This document shows, one piece after another, positions 6,340-14,108 of a stretch of DNA of 43,490 nt. A program made the translations under genes and the position numbers. The notes below the pieces were generated by a model, which searched no databases, was not told the DNA's origin, and was given only the letters and a program-made list of their open reading frames with translations. The DNA comes from a virus: positions 1 through 43,490 of IMG/VR virus record IMGVR_UViG_3300029268_001171, one strand, 5' to 3'. The first letter of the stretch is position 1. Each line of letters begins with the position of its first letter.

Positions 6340-7014
6340 ATGCCTCTATTTACCTCGTCGGTTCCACTGGCCCCAGGTCCCAAGGCAAAACCAAGCGCCA
6401 TGAGGGAAGGGGACACGATCAAGGCGCTCGGGGAAACGCGCGGGGTTCTGGCGCGTCTCGTCTCGCTGATTTCCAGTTACCAGCCAAAATTCGTGACCGA
6501 TGTCACCGGCAGGAGGTATGAAGTGCTCGCCCGGGACATGGGGAAAGGTCCTGCAGCACAGGCACAGGAACTCGCCCACCCTTGGAAAATCTATCTGCAG
6601 AAGATCGACGGGGCGTGGAAAGTCGGGGTCGACAATCATTCCGACGTTTATGACGGGGTGACCTGGACCAAATTGACCGTTACCGGGCTCCTCACCGATC
6701 CGGCAGATCCGGCGGATGCAGGATGGGCTTCCCCGGCGGCAGAATATTTGTTCCTGTGGGGAACCATGAATGTGGACGGAATCACCGTGGACTCCATCGA
6801 AATCAAAAACGATCAGGATGACTTAGCGGACATCAAGCGGGTGGATTCCACGGCGGGATTGCAAACCCAATTTGCGTGGGTGATCGGGTATCTGTGGAGC
6901 ACTGGCACAGGAGACGCGATCAAGTGGCACTACCGGCAGGAGTGCAACCGGCATATCACCATGCTTTATGTCGTCGTCAACGGGGTGCTTTGCAAGGTGC
7001 CTTTTGAAATGTGA
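6340..7014 (+). CDS. hypothetical phage protein, 224 aa
   Basis: This is one of only a few plus-strand genes, placed between the scaffold gene and the glycosylation cluster with its own promoter. The N-terminus (MPLFTSSVPLAPGPKAKPSA) is Pro-rich. The remainder contains alternating strand patterns such as HPWKIYLQKIDGAWKVGVDN, YDGVTWTKLTVTG and EYLFLWGTMNVDGITVDSIE, which suggest a beta-rich structural protein. No membrane helix or catalytic motif is visible. ATG 6340 is chosen because it lies eight bases from the -10 box; a GTG at 6334 lies too close to that box to be used. Its stop is three bases before the next ATG, so both genes form one transcript. A tail-fibre, baseplate or decoration role is possible; the family is not recognised. 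Confidence 0.6.
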   Translation: MPLFTSSVPLAPGPKAKPSAMREGDTIKALGETRGVLARLVSLISSYQPKFVTDVTGRRYEVLARDMGKGPAAQAQELAHPWKIYLQKIDGAWKVGVDNHSDVYDGVTWTKLTVTGLLTDPADPADAGWASPAAEYLFLWGTMNVDGITVDSIEIKNDQDDLADIKRVDSTAGLQTQFAWVIGYLWSTGTGDAIKWHYRQECNRHITMLYVVVNGVLCKVPFEM

Positions 7015-7017
7015 CCT

Positions 7018-7848
7018 ATGGGGGACTCCGTTCATTTTGCGACCGTGGAAGGAGAGGTTGATTCTTCGGGGTTTAATGGCTTCCCTTTTCCGATACGCAT
7101 TAAAACTGACGAGGACATAGGAGAAGGAACAGCTTATCCTATTGGTCTCACAATACAGGAAGCAGTTATGTTGTTTTGGCGCATCAATGCCGTAAAGGCG
7201 GACATTTCGTGCACATTTATATTTAGCCGTTACAACGGTGTAGGAATTCCGTCTGGAATATCAACAACAACCTTATCTGTAACTCAGACAACTAACGGAG
7301 AATTTTTATACTCGGTCGGATATGACGATGACTACGAGGAGGTATTTGCTTCGTCTGAGACGGATCTTCTCAAAGTGTCGTTGTCCGCTGGAAATGGCCC
7401 AAATGCCATAGGCGGTGCCGCGCTAACTGGAATCAGCGTGAGCGTTTCTCCATCAAGCCCGCCCGGAAGTCCGAGCGGTTCTTTAAATTGGAGTTTCAGG
7501 GTTGCATCCAACTGGCTTTATGATTCAGGGCTAATCTATCCTCGTGTTTACGTTAGCATGTCAATATCCGCTGTCGGGGTTGGTTCTGCAAATGCAGCAT
7601 TGAGTTCAATTCTTCCTACTGTTGGAACGAATCAAGAACTAATAACGTGCCCAATAACAATTTTTGGCAAGGATGCTAATCTATATGGAGTCAGATCGAA
7701 TGTTGGGATACTACCAACTCTCCCGCAGTATGACAGTATCTCTATTGAACTTGAAATAGAAATACACGAATTCTGGCCCTACAAAAACTCCGCCGGAGAT
7801 GCCGTTTTCGACACAACAACCGGGGCGCAAATTGCGCCAATTTCCTGA
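7018..7848 (+). CDS. hypothetical beta-rich protein of lower GC, 276 aa
   Basis: This gene follows the previous plus-strand gene after three bases and is clearly more AT-rich than its neighbours, with many ATA, TTA and AAT codons. The product is rich in Ser, Gly, Val and Ile, with repeated strand-like segments (ISTTTLSVTQTTNGEFLYSV, GISVSVSPSSPPGSPSGSLN, YDSISIELEIEIHEFWPYKN). It has no signal peptide or hydrophobic helix. Such a composition fits a fibre or receptor-binding protein, often exchanged between phages, which would also explain the base composition; this is inference. It ends 13 bases before the stop of the convergent glycosyltransferase gene. I do not recognise the family. Confidence 0.6.
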   Translation: MGDSVHFATVEGEVDSSGFNGFPFPIRIKTDEDIGEGTAYPIGLTIQEAVMLFWRINAVKADISCTFIFSRYNGVGIPSGISTTTLSVTQTTNGEFLYSVGYDDDYEEVFASSETDLLKVSLSAGNGPNAIGGAALTGISVSVSPSSPPGSPSGSLNWSFRVASNWLYDSGLIYPRVYVSMSISAVGVGSANAALSSILPTVGTNQELITCPITIFGKDANLYGVRSNVGILPTLPQYDSISIELEIEIHEFWPYKNSAGDAVFDTTTGAQIAPIS

Positions 7849-7861
7849 CTGGCAATCCCGC

Positions 7862-9163
7862 CTACGGCAGCTCGTCGAGGTCAAGTTTCCCATCGGGCAC
7901 AAACAGCGCGTTTTTTCGTTCTATGATGCTGTCGGGGTTCCATGTGCTGGTTTCCTGAACAATCGGGTGCCCGAGCCCCATGGCGACCCAGCAGGGGGCG
8001 CTTTGGTTTCCGATGAAAAGACGGCTTCCTGAGATGATCTCGGCCATTTCCAGAAAATCCCGCATGGCGCGGCCTTCGATGTGGCGTCCGATCACTTCCT
8101 GGAATGCCGATTTTTCCTCATCGTGGCCGATGAAAAACAGACTCTCCCCGTAACGCTTGGCGATCGCCTTCCACGGGAACAGGTCGTTGTGGTAGCGCGG
8201 GCTTCGGGAGACGGTCACACGGCCCGCCATGGCGGGATCTGGCTTTGCCTTCAACCATGGGGAAAGGGAAAGCTTTGTCAGCTTGGCGTGTCTGGCATGG
8301 GCGAGTGCCAGGCTCTTGTGCGGTTCGTAGCTGCCACGGAAATAGGTAAAGTCGCAATCAACCTGGGATTTCTCGTCATATTCCACCCCGGAAATATAAT
8401 CCTGGGCTGCCAGTAGCGGGCGCATCGCCTCGTATTTTTCCCCTTGGATGGGACGATAAAACTTCGTGGTCTGCGTCTCCGGGTGGTTGCGGATGAGCAA
8501 GCGCCCGCCTCCCATCTGTCGGATCACCGGCAAGGCTGCGATGCAATCCCCGATGTCGCCCGGGTGGGCAAATCTCAGCGTGCGCGAGGTGGAAAAAAAG
8601 CCTTTGATGATGTCCTGGTGTTTGTCGCGGTGGAAGATCGCGGCATCCGATCTGAGCATAAAAGCGTCCCGGGGGAAGCGGTGTTCGCGGACACAGCCGT
8701 TTGCGTCATACGCCCAGTAGCTGTGCTGAACGATCGGCGAGCGTTCCACGAGCGGGGCAATGTGGTCGATCATCCAGCCGTCAAATCCTCCCTTGTGGAT
8801 CCTCTCTGGAATCAACCAATGGGTCTCGGGTCCAAATACCCCGATCCCCCCCACCATGTCATGAGGAGGGTTCGCGTCGCTGCTGATGAGCATTGCCTTT
8901 CCCGATTTTCGATATGCCTCGGCCAGTTCCTTGACCCAGCCTTTGCGCAATGGCGAGGCGTCGGGCTCAAGCCAGATGAATGCGCGGCCTTTCATGGCGA
9001 GCGCGGCCTGGTGGAAGGCGGAATTATTCCGGTGCGGATAGGCTTCGCCCCGCTCGCGGGCTGGCAATACCCAGACTTCCGTGCCATCGAGGCGCCGGCA
9101 ATACTCGACAAGGCGTTTCACCTCGGCCATTTGCCGTGGGGCCGCCACAATCAGCGGTTGCAT
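7862..9163 (-). CDS. two-domain glycosyltransferase, 433 aa
   Basis: The first ~185 residues resemble a GT-A glycosyltransferase fold: MQPLIVAAPRQMAEVKRLVE, then AFIWLEPDASPLRKGWVKEL near 61-80, with an acidic E-x-D at the expected sugar-nucleotide and metal site. From about residue 195 there is a GT-B type region like family 9 heptosyltransferases: TLRFAHPGDIGDCIAALPVI, later SGSRLFIGNQSAPCWVAMGL, which matches the 'S.lf.G..s.p.hla.alg.P' donor-binding block. Two glycosyltransferase domains in one chain suggest addition of two sugars or a bifunctional enzyme. It is the last gene of the 7862-11561 cluster, overlapping the methyltransferase gene by 13 bases. Targets could be host surface glycan or virion protein; the sequence does not say which. 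Confidence 0.7.
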   Translation of the reverse strand: MQPLIVAAPRQMAEVKRLVEYCRRLDGTEVWVLPARERGEAYPHRNNSAFHQAALAMKGRAFIWLEPDASPLRKGWVKELAEAYRKSGKAMLISSDANPPHDMVGGIGVFGPETHWLIPERIHKGGFDGWMIDHIAPLVERSPIVQHSYWAYDANGCVREHRFPRDAFMLRSDAAIFHRDKHQDIIKGFFSTSRTLRFAHPGDIGDCIAALPVIRQMGGGRLLIRNHPETQTTKFYRPIQGEKYEAMRPLLAAQDYISGVEYDEKSQVDCDFTYFRGSYEPHKSLALAHARHAKLTKLSLSPWLKAKPDPAMAGRVTVSRSPRYHNDLFPWKAIAKRYGESLFFIGHDEEKSAFQEVIGRHIEGRAMRDFLEMAEIISGSRLFIGNQSAPCWVAMGLGHPIVQETSTWNPDSIIERKNALFVPDGKLDLDELP

Positions 9164-9738
9164 GGCTCCTTTCGGATCACAAATTCATTCCAGCACTCGA
9201 CGCCGGCGGATTCCTCCCTCGTCTGGTCGCGGGAGGTCCCAATCCGGTAGTCGTAGTTGGCATCCACAAACCGGGCGAGAAGCACCTCCACGGGGAATTT
9301 TGAAAGGTATGTCGGGATGTGGATATGGATCGGGGCGATGGACCCGCGATAGATCATGGACCAACTGCTTTTGTGGTCCGGGTTGTTTGCCGACGGCCAG
9401 CGCATCCCCTCGTAGGCAACCCAGTCGGGAACCGTGCAGATGACATGCCCTCCGGGCTTCACCACCTTCAACCACTCGGCCAAGGCCGTGGTGGGGTCGT
9501 GCATGTGCTCCAGGCATTGCGAGGCGTGGAGATAGTCGAAATGGCCCGCCGGAAAATACCGGGAAAGCCGGTTGGCGTCTCCGTCCTTCTGGTCAAATGG
9601 CTGGCAGTTTCCAAAGGGGAGCGGGTCGTCACCGCATCCGACATCGATCCCCTTGCCAACGAAAACGCTTTTCCACGGGAATCCTCCCTGCGATTCCTCG
9701 CACCAGCGCCGCCGAGTCGCCTTGGAAGTCTCTTTCAC
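9151..9738 (-). CDS. class I SAM-dependent methyltransferase, 195 aa
   Basis: A Rossmann-type methyltransferase is indicated by the glycine motif GKGIDVGCGDDPLPFG (residues about 28-43), an acidic residue after strand 2 (PFDQKDGDA), and the YLHASQCLEHMHDPTTALAE and VKPGGHVICTVPD blocks typical of small-molecule or sugar methyltransferases (Methyltransf_11-like). The start is GTG at 9738, which overlaps the previous stop as GTGA and so supports this codon. Lying between glycosyltransferase genes, it probably methylates a sugar, a lipid-linked intermediate or a glycoprotein. A nucleic-acid substrate is unlikely, since no NPPY or ENV motif is present. Confidence 0.75.
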   Translation of the reverse strand: MKETSKATRRRWCEESQGGFPWKSVFVGKGIDVGCGDDPLPFGNCQPFDQKDGDANRLSRYFPAGHFDYLHASQCLEHMHDPTTALAEWLKVVKPGGHVICTVPDWVAYEGMRWPSANNPDHKSSWSMIYRGSIAPIHIHIPTYLSKFPVEVLLARFVDANYDYRIGTSRDQTREESAGVECWNEFVIRKEPCNR

Positions 9739-10028
9739 GCCTCGGGCAGGGCGTCGGGTTCGATCCCGAGAATATTGCGGCAGCCGGCTTCGTCGTTGGA
9801 GAGGAGGGTTTCCACTTCATTCCACACCAGAAGCAGGCGCTTTTCGTAAACCAGCGTATCGTCGGGAGTCGATTGGTTGAGAACCTTGGCCTCCTGGTCC
9901 CGTTTCTTTTCCGAGATTCGACGCTTGAAGTAGGCGAACGGGGGAAAGGATTTCAGGCGCATGATGTCCTCCAAGTCCGACTGGGCCTTGGCTTCGCTTT
10001 CGAGCTGTTCCTGGGATTTTTCGCTCAT
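9735..10028 (-). CDS. small hypothetical charged protein, 97 aa
   Basis: This ORF is fixed on both sides by 4-base overlaps: ATGA with the upstream glycosyltransferase gene and GTGA with the downstream methyltransferase gene. The product begins MSEKSQEQLESEAKAQSDLE and continues with PPFAYFKRRISEKKRDQEAK and TLVYEKRLLLVWNEVETLLS. It is mostly helical and highly charged, possibly a coiled-coil adaptor. No enzyme motif is seen. Longer readings of this frame upstream, towards 10463, are shadow translation of the glycosyltransferase gene. I do not recognise the family; a partner role for one of the flanking enzymes is possible. Confidence 0.65.
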   Translation of the reverse strand: MSEKSQEQLESEAKAQSDLEDIMRLKSFPPFAYFKRRISEKKRDQEAKVLNQSTPDDTLVYEKRLLLVWNEVETLLSNDEAGCRNILGIEPDALPEA

Positions 10029-11110
10029 GGCAGTTGGATGATGTTGCTTTCCTTCACTTCGCGGGTGGCCAGCAGTTTGTGGATGGTGGTCACGATGCGC
10101 TTCGGGTCGATGTTGGCGAGCGCCATGCACCGGCCTTTCTCGGCCCCGGGGCAACCCTCCGGCCAATCCTGCCCGCTGCCGGCGTGGTGGTGGCAGGGCG
10201 CGCATTTGGCGTGCCCGTCGATCGCGGTCACGCTCGGGGCGTATTTCGTCCTGATTTCGGACTGAAATGGCCCAAAGAGTCCGAGGGTCGGGATATTGAG
10301 CGCCCCGGCGACATGGCAGAGCGAGGAATCCGGGGCAAGCACGGCGTCGCAGGTGGCGAGGATGGCGCAACTCTGCCGGAATGTCGGCTTGATCTCCGCA
10401 AGGTTCACAAACTCCGGACCCGCCTCGATATGGTCCCCCACCCCGAAAAGGAATACCTCGCACCCGCTTTCAACGAGTTTGCTGGCGACCTTCACGAGAA
10501 GATCTCCGGGATAATCCCGGTTGAGCGCGCTGGATTCGACCTGGATTCCCACCCTCGGCTTGTCGGTCTTCGGGTAGCAGTCCAGTGCGGCCGCCCGTTC
10601 CTTCTCGGTGAGGCAAAAGCGCATCGTCTTGTCCTCGACCTTCACCCCGGCGGCGCTGGCAATCAGGTCGATCGCGTTCACGCGCTCGGCGTCCTCGCGG
10701 TCCTCAAGAATTCTTTCCAGCCAGACATGCCGGTCGGCGGCTTCCCAGTCCGCCACCGGGACCGGATAGGGGATGACCTCATCGACATCCGGGTTTTCCC
10801 GCAGGGCCGGGGCGAACTTCCCGGCGCATGAAACGGTGATCTTGCAGGCGGGAAACTGCTTTTTGAGCGCGCGAAGTGTCGGCGTGAGGAAAAGCAAGTC
10901 CCCGAATCCCCCAGGGCGGACGAAAAGGACTGTTTGCCACTCCTCCCGTGTCGTCTCATTGAGCGGACGGTAGGAATCCAGTCGTTCCAACTCGACCTTT
11001 CGGAACTTTGCAAAGAGCACTGCCGCGTGCTCGCGCTCCAAGACAAACCGGCCTTTGCTAAGGATGCCGATGGGTTCCGGGAAATCGGCGATGTATTTCG
11101 GGGTATTCAT
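10025..11110 (-). CDS. glycosyltransferase family 9 (heptosyltransferase-like), 361 aa
   Basis: The protein shows the GT9/ADP-heptose:LPS heptosyltransferase pattern: FVRPGGFGDLLFLTPTLRAL (residues about 62-81) as the N-terminal Rossmann start, PRVGIQVESSALNRDYP mid-way, and the C-terminal donor-site block LAPDSSLCHVAGALNIPTLG followed by LFGPF. A Cys/His-rich stretch (CAPCHHHAGSGQDWPEGCPG) near residue 305 is unusual and may bind a metal. GT-B enzymes of this family add heptose or a related sugar to LPS or other glycans in the cytoplasm. The start overlaps the DUF551-like gene as ATGA. Together with 7862-9163 it makes a sugar-transfer pair within the late genes. Confidence 0.8.
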   Translation of the reverse strand: MNTPKYIADFPEPIGILSKGRFVLEREHAAVLFAKFRKVELERLDSYRPLNETTREEWQTVLFVRPGGFGDLLFLTPTLRALKKQFPACKITVSCAGKFAPALRENPDVDEVIPYPVPVADWEAADRHVWLERILEDREDAERVNAIDLIASAAGVKVEDKTMRFCLTEKERAAALDCYPKTDKPRVGIQVESSALNRDYPGDLLVKVASKLVESGCEVFLFGVGDHIEAGPEFVNLAEIKPTFRQSCAILATCDAVLAPDSSLCHVAGALNIPTLGLFGPFQSEIRTKYAPSVTAIDGHAKCAPCHHHAGSGQDWPEGCPGAEKGRCMALANIDPKRIVTTIHKLLATREVKESNIIQLP

Positions 11111-11349
11111 GATTTCAACTCAACGTTGGTCGGTAATGGGGGAAGCTCCATCCAGTGTGTTATTTTCTTATCGTCAAAATCTATGTCAGCTTCCATGCCT
11201 GAGATCCAATCCGGCATTGACCAATACCATGTTTTTCTATCGTGTCTGAATTCACGATAGAGCATCGCTATTTCAGTTCCGTCCGTGACAAGGACATTTC
11301 GTTTTTCTTCCGGAAGCGAAGTTTCAACCGGAATCCATTTTACATCCAT
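11107..11349 (-). CDS. DUF551-like small protein, 80 aa
   Basis: The sequence MDVKWIPVETSLPEEKRNVL, then VTDGTEIAMLYREF, KTWYWSMPDW and finally ITHWMELPPLP matches the DUF551 pattern 'W.p....lP.....VLv...dg.....y...W........I.hWmplP.pP', common in phages. Its function is not established. ATG 11349 is used because it gives the usual MDVKWIPV start, and AGAGG from the end of the cold-shock gene lies 11 bases upstream. The stop overlaps the glycosyltransferase start as ATGA. DUF551 proteins are often single phage accessory genes without a fixed neighbour. Confidence 0.75.
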   Translation of the reverse strand: MDVKWIPVETSLPEEKRNVLVTDGTEIAMLYREFRHDRKTWYWSMPDWISGMEADIDFDDKKITHWMELPPLPTNVELKS

Positions 11350-11354
11350 AAGAC

Positions 11355-11561
11355 TTAAATCCTCTGCACGTTGAGCGCCCGCAGTTTTCCCTCGACCGTT
11401 GTCTCGACATCCAGCCTGACGCACTCGCTTTCGCGCAGGTTTCGGAATCCCGTGCCCTCGATCGCTGAGAAGTGGACAAAGATATCCCCGCTGGCCTCGG
11501 GACTGGTGATGAAACCAAACCCCTTCTTTTCGTTAAACCATTTGACGACGCCGGTTATCAT
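11355..11561 (-). CDS. cold-shock (CspA-family) protein, 68 aa
   Basis: A full-length cold-shock domain: [17 protein letters not shown] (RNP1 KGFGFI), [12 protein letters not shown] (RNP2 VHFS) and a C-terminal [13 protein letters not shown] strand. Length and motifs match bacterial CspA proteins, which bind single-stranded RNA/DNA and melt mRNA structure. ATG 11561 has AAGGA three bases upstream. It lies between portal and glycosylation genes, behind a spacer containing an octamer repeat. In a phage it could help translation of structured late mRNAs such as the capsid leader; this is speculation. The DUF551-like gene follows after five bases. Confidence 0.92.
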   Translation of the reverse strand: MITGVVKWFNEKKGFGFITSPEASGDIFVHFSAIEGTGFRNLRESECVRLDVETTVEGKLRALNVQRI

Positions 11562-11572
11562 AAATCCTTTTT

Positions 11573-11600
11573 CACGCGGAGACGCGGAGACACGGAGGGA
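11573..11600. repeat. octamer tandem repeat (CGCGGAGA)
   Basis: Three imperfect 8-base units (CGCGGAGA, CGCGGAGA, CACGGAGG) lie in the 78-base spacer between the portal stop and the cold-shock gene. It belongs with the other 7-8 bp arrays of this window (599-733, 13890-13965, 38499-38522). Confidence 0.6.
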
Positions 11601-11639
11601 ACGTGTTCCCCTCGAGCCCCCGCGACTTTGCGTGATTGT

Positions 11640-13883
11640 TCATTGTGCCATGGGGTCCGTTGGGGCGGCTCCCGCGGGTTGTGGCGGGGGCAACTCCATG
11701 GGTTCGATGATGTTTTCCGGGCGGGGCACCTTCATGGCCTTGAGCCGGTTTTGAGCGAAGGGTTTGAGGCGTTGCTGCAAGGGCAGCGGGAGGGAATAGT
11801 AGTTGTTGATCACTCCCTCGGCCACGTTGCCGGCTTCGAGCGTCTGCTTGTCGCGAGTGCGGGTGATCGAGAGGCGCACGTTCACCGCGAGATCGCGCAC
11901 GTCGTCGGGGGTGAGTTCGAGAATCTCGTTCGCCTCGCCGTTGAAGTAGGTAAACACCTGGTTCCGGTCGATGTTGGAGAAAAGGACATCGAGCACGGAG
12001 GTGAGCGCCGCAATCTCCCCGTTGTAGAGATTCATCAGGAACAGGTCGAAAAGTTCGTCTCCGCTCTCGGTGATGAGTTGCTCCTCCCCCAGCGTCTCGC
12101 TGCTGGGCATACTCGAGGTGTTGCGATCCGCCCCGGTGAGCACACCGGTTTTCATCTGCAGGAGCTGCAACATGAAGTCGCGCGTGCCCTTCATGTCGGA
12201 GGTGTCGTCGGGAAGGATCACATAGGAGAGCACCTCCTCGTTTTTAATTCCGGGCTTCGGCGTGTAGGTGCCGCCATCGTTGAGACGAAGGTTGCGATCC
12301 CGGTCGCCTTCCAGCGTGTTGTATGGCCTCCACAGGGTCACCCGTCCGCTTTTGCTCGCCCGATAGCTTTCACGATTGAGCATGAGATCGATCGGCTCCT
12401 GTTCGGTCTCCAAATATTCCATGCCGCCCATGCCATACCAGCGGCCATCGATCGCGATCGCCCGTTGGCGGTCGAAGGGGCGCACTCCGCGCAAGGTCAC
12501 GTTGGCCGTGTATTCGTAAAAAACCGGCACCTTGTTGTTGCGGGCGAGCACCATGAAGAACTCTTCCTCCACGCCGTCCCCGTCGCAATCGTAGGTCCCC
12601 CAGACTTCGGCAAATTCGCTGAGCGGGTTGTTTGTGCTGGCGTCGGTGTCCTGCTCCTTGAAGTCGCGCCGGGGCTGGCCGGCGGCGCTCTTGGGTGCGG
12701 AACTCTGCGAGAGCAAATCCACAAGGATCTGGACGGCGCTCTGGAAGTTCTCCAGCCCCTCGTCGCCTTCCTCGAACTGCTGGCGGAACATCTGGGCGAC
12801 CTGCAGCGCGCTCTTGTCGTAGAGGTGGGCGATCAGGTCGGCCTCTCCGGCCTGCAAGCCCGGGGCATTGAGAGGGGCGAGAAAATCAAGGTAATGGCAA
12901 ATCCGGCTGTCCGGGCCGGAGAATGTGACAATGCGCCGGGTCAGCACGCCGGTTTTCCAAATCGGAGACTTTGGCTTTACCGTCACACCGTCGCGCTTGA
13001 GGAGTTCGTTTCCTGTTGGAATGAGCGCCATTTGCTCGGGAGGCTCCGCGGCTTCCTCGTAGTCCCCTGTTCCCTCGGTTGTTTCTTCCACCGGGGGCAG
13101 GGGCTCCATGATCGCCAGGTGTGCCTGCTCGGGCGGGACGGACGCGGCGGGAACCTGCTGTTGCTCGGGGATCCACGCATCCCCGGCACAGATATAATCT
13201 CCGTGCACGTCGAGGATCGGCTCCCCGGCGGGATCGACAAGATAGGTCTCGGTGCGCTTGAAAAGCTGGAAGACTTCGCTGTGGGTCGTCTTGATGACGG
13301 TTTCTCCCCGCACAAATGCGAACTCCACGGCCTGCGCATGGTTCGCCTTGACCTTGTTCTTCTTGATCACGAACCGGGCGTATTTTTTCACCTTGTCGGC
13401 CAATGTGTCGTCCTCGATCCCGATCCCCTCGGCGGTGAACCATTCGTCATCGTCGGGTTGGCCGAAAAGGAACGATGTCGCCTTGGCCACCATCTGCCGG
13501 ACCGCCCGCTGGCTCACGCTGGCCGTGAGGTTCGAGTAGTTGTAAATCGTGTCGCCCGGAGAGCCCGGCGCGGCTTTCGTCTTTCGGTCCTCGACGTGGT
13601 TGTAGTAGCGGGCGGTGTATTTCTGCCGCTTTCCAAAAAAGCTTTCCGGGTCGCAACTGATTTCCCAGTCTTTCCCCGTGCCGGTCTTCCCGCTTTGCTT
13701 GCCCAGTTGCTTCTCGATCTGGTCGAGCCTATCGCAAACGTGGTCCACCAGCGCATCCTCCTGTTCCCGGGTGAGAACCAGCGCGGTCTTGAATGGGATC
13801 CGCGGCTTGTCCGGGTCGTCCCCAGTGTTGGCAGGCAAGTTTTCCCGCAACGATTCGACCTGGGACTGGCCTCGGAAGCTCAT
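11640..13883 (-). CDS. portal protein, 747 aa
   Basis: The size and pattern fit podovirus P22/N4-type portals. The N-terminal half has the clip/wing-like region YNYSNLTASVSQRAVRQMVA (residues about 120-140) and a KKYARFVIKKNKVKANHAQA helix. The core has FYEYTANVTLRGVRPFDRQR and GMGGMEYLETEQEPIDLMLN, the 'G.g..e.l...Q..id.l.n' portal signature, then TSDMKGTRDFMLQLLQMKTG and NVRLSITRTRDKQTLEAGNV. Residues 240-300 hold an acidic Pro/Glu-rich insert, and the C-terminus is Pro-rich. The portal forms the ring through which DNA and probably the giant protein leave the capsid. It starts at ATG 13883, next to a heptamer-repeat spacer and without an obvious Shine-Dalgarno site. Confidence 0.8.
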   Translation of the reverse strand: MSFRGQSQVESLRENLPANTGDDPDKPRIPFKTALVLTREQEDALVDHVCDRLDQIEKQLGKQSGKTGTGKDWEISCDPESFFGKRQKYTARYYNHVEDRKTKAAPGSPGDTIYNYSNLTASVSQRAVRQMVAKATSFLFGQPDDDEWFTAEGIGIEDDTLADKVKKYARFVIKKNKVKANHAQAVEFAFVRGETVIKTTHSEVFQLFKRTETYLVDPAGEPILDVHGDYICAGDAWIPEQQQVPAASVPPEQAHLAIMEPLPPVEETTEGTGDYEEAAEPPEQMALIPTGNELLKRDGVTVKPKSPIWKTGVLTRRIVTFSGPDSRICHYLDFLAPLNAPGLQAGEADLIAHLYDKSALQVAQMFRQQFEEGDEGLENFQSAVQILVDLLSQSSAPKSAAGQPRRDFKEQDTDASTNNPLSEFAEVWGTYDCDGDGVEEEFFMVLARNNKVPVFYEYTANVTLRGVRPFDRQRAIAIDGRWYGMGGMEYLETEQEPIDLMLNRESYRASKSGRVTLWRPYNTLEGDRDRNLRLNDGGTYTPKPGIKNEEVLSYVILPDDTSDMKGTRDFMLQLLQMKTGVLTGADRNTSSMPSSETLGEEQLITESGDELFDLFLMNLYNGEIAALTSVLDVLFSNIDRNQVFTYFNGEANEILELTPDDVRDLAVNVRLSITRTRDKQTLEAGNVAEGVINNYYSLPLPLQQRLKPFAQNRLKAMKVPRPENIIEPMELPPPQPAGAAPTDPMAQ

Positions 13884-13889
13884 GGAAGA

Positions 13890-13965
13890 AAAAGCTGAAA
13901 GCTGAAAGCTGAAAGCTGAAATTTCAGGCTTCCGGTCTCAGGTCTCAGGTTTCCGGTTTCCGATT
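13890..13965. repeat. heptamer tandem arrays upstream of the portal gene
   Basis: About four AGCTGAA units (13891-13921) are followed by CAGGCTT/CAGGTCT units and TTTCCGG units up to about 13963. As at 599-733, several different heptamers are strung together. The stretch separates the tRNA from the portal start and shows no ORF. Confidence 0.7.
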
Positions 13966-13975
13966 TCATGAAATT

Positions 13976-14050
13976 TGGTTGCGGGAGGCGGACTCGAACC
14001 GCCGACCTCCGGGTTATGGGCCCGGCGCGCTACCGCTGCGCTACCCCGCG
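13976..14050 (-). tRNA. tRNA with CAU anticodon, initiator (fMet)-like
   Basis: The minus strand reads CGCGGGGT at the 5' end and CTCCCGCAACCA at the 3' end, so CCA is encoded. C1 faces A72 unpaired, as in bacterial initiator tRNAs, and G2-C71 to G7-U66 form the rest of the acceptor stem. The anticodon stem-loop is CCGGG CCCATAA CCCGG, with the three G-C pairs of initiators and anticodon CAU. The D-stem has C11-G24, which is elongator-like, whereas most initiators have a purine at 11. The T-arm GGCGG TTCGAGT CCGCC is normal. It has its own promoter and lies between the portal gene and the zincin gene. Elongator tRNA-Met or tRNA-Ile2 are less likely alternatives. Confidence 0.9.
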
Positions 14051-14061
14051 ATTGAGCGTTC

Positions 14062-14089
14062 CTTTAACGTGTCGGCTTCAAGCTGTCAA
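14062..14089 (-). promoter_or_regulatory. phage promoter upstream of the tRNA
   Basis: Minus-strand TTGACAGCTTGAAGC starts at 14089. With a 16-base spacer the -10 box is TTAAAG (14067-14062); with the usual 15-base spacing it is GTTAAA. The tRNA 5' end is 11-12 bases downstream. The core is identical to that at 32927 and 36364, but here it drives an RNA gene. Confidence 0.65.
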
Positions 14090-14108
14090 TCTTTTCGCGG
14101 GGAAAATT

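Noticed and set aside
10029-10463. N-terminal extension of the 97-aa protein to 242 residues
   Set aside because: The extension overlaps the family 9 glycosyltransferase gene and is Gly/Arg shadow sequence; the ATGA overlap fixes the start at 10028.
11472-13898. 808-codon plus-strand open frame opposite the portal gene
   Set aside because: No domain or start signal; the portal frame has clear motifs, so this is a mirror frame.
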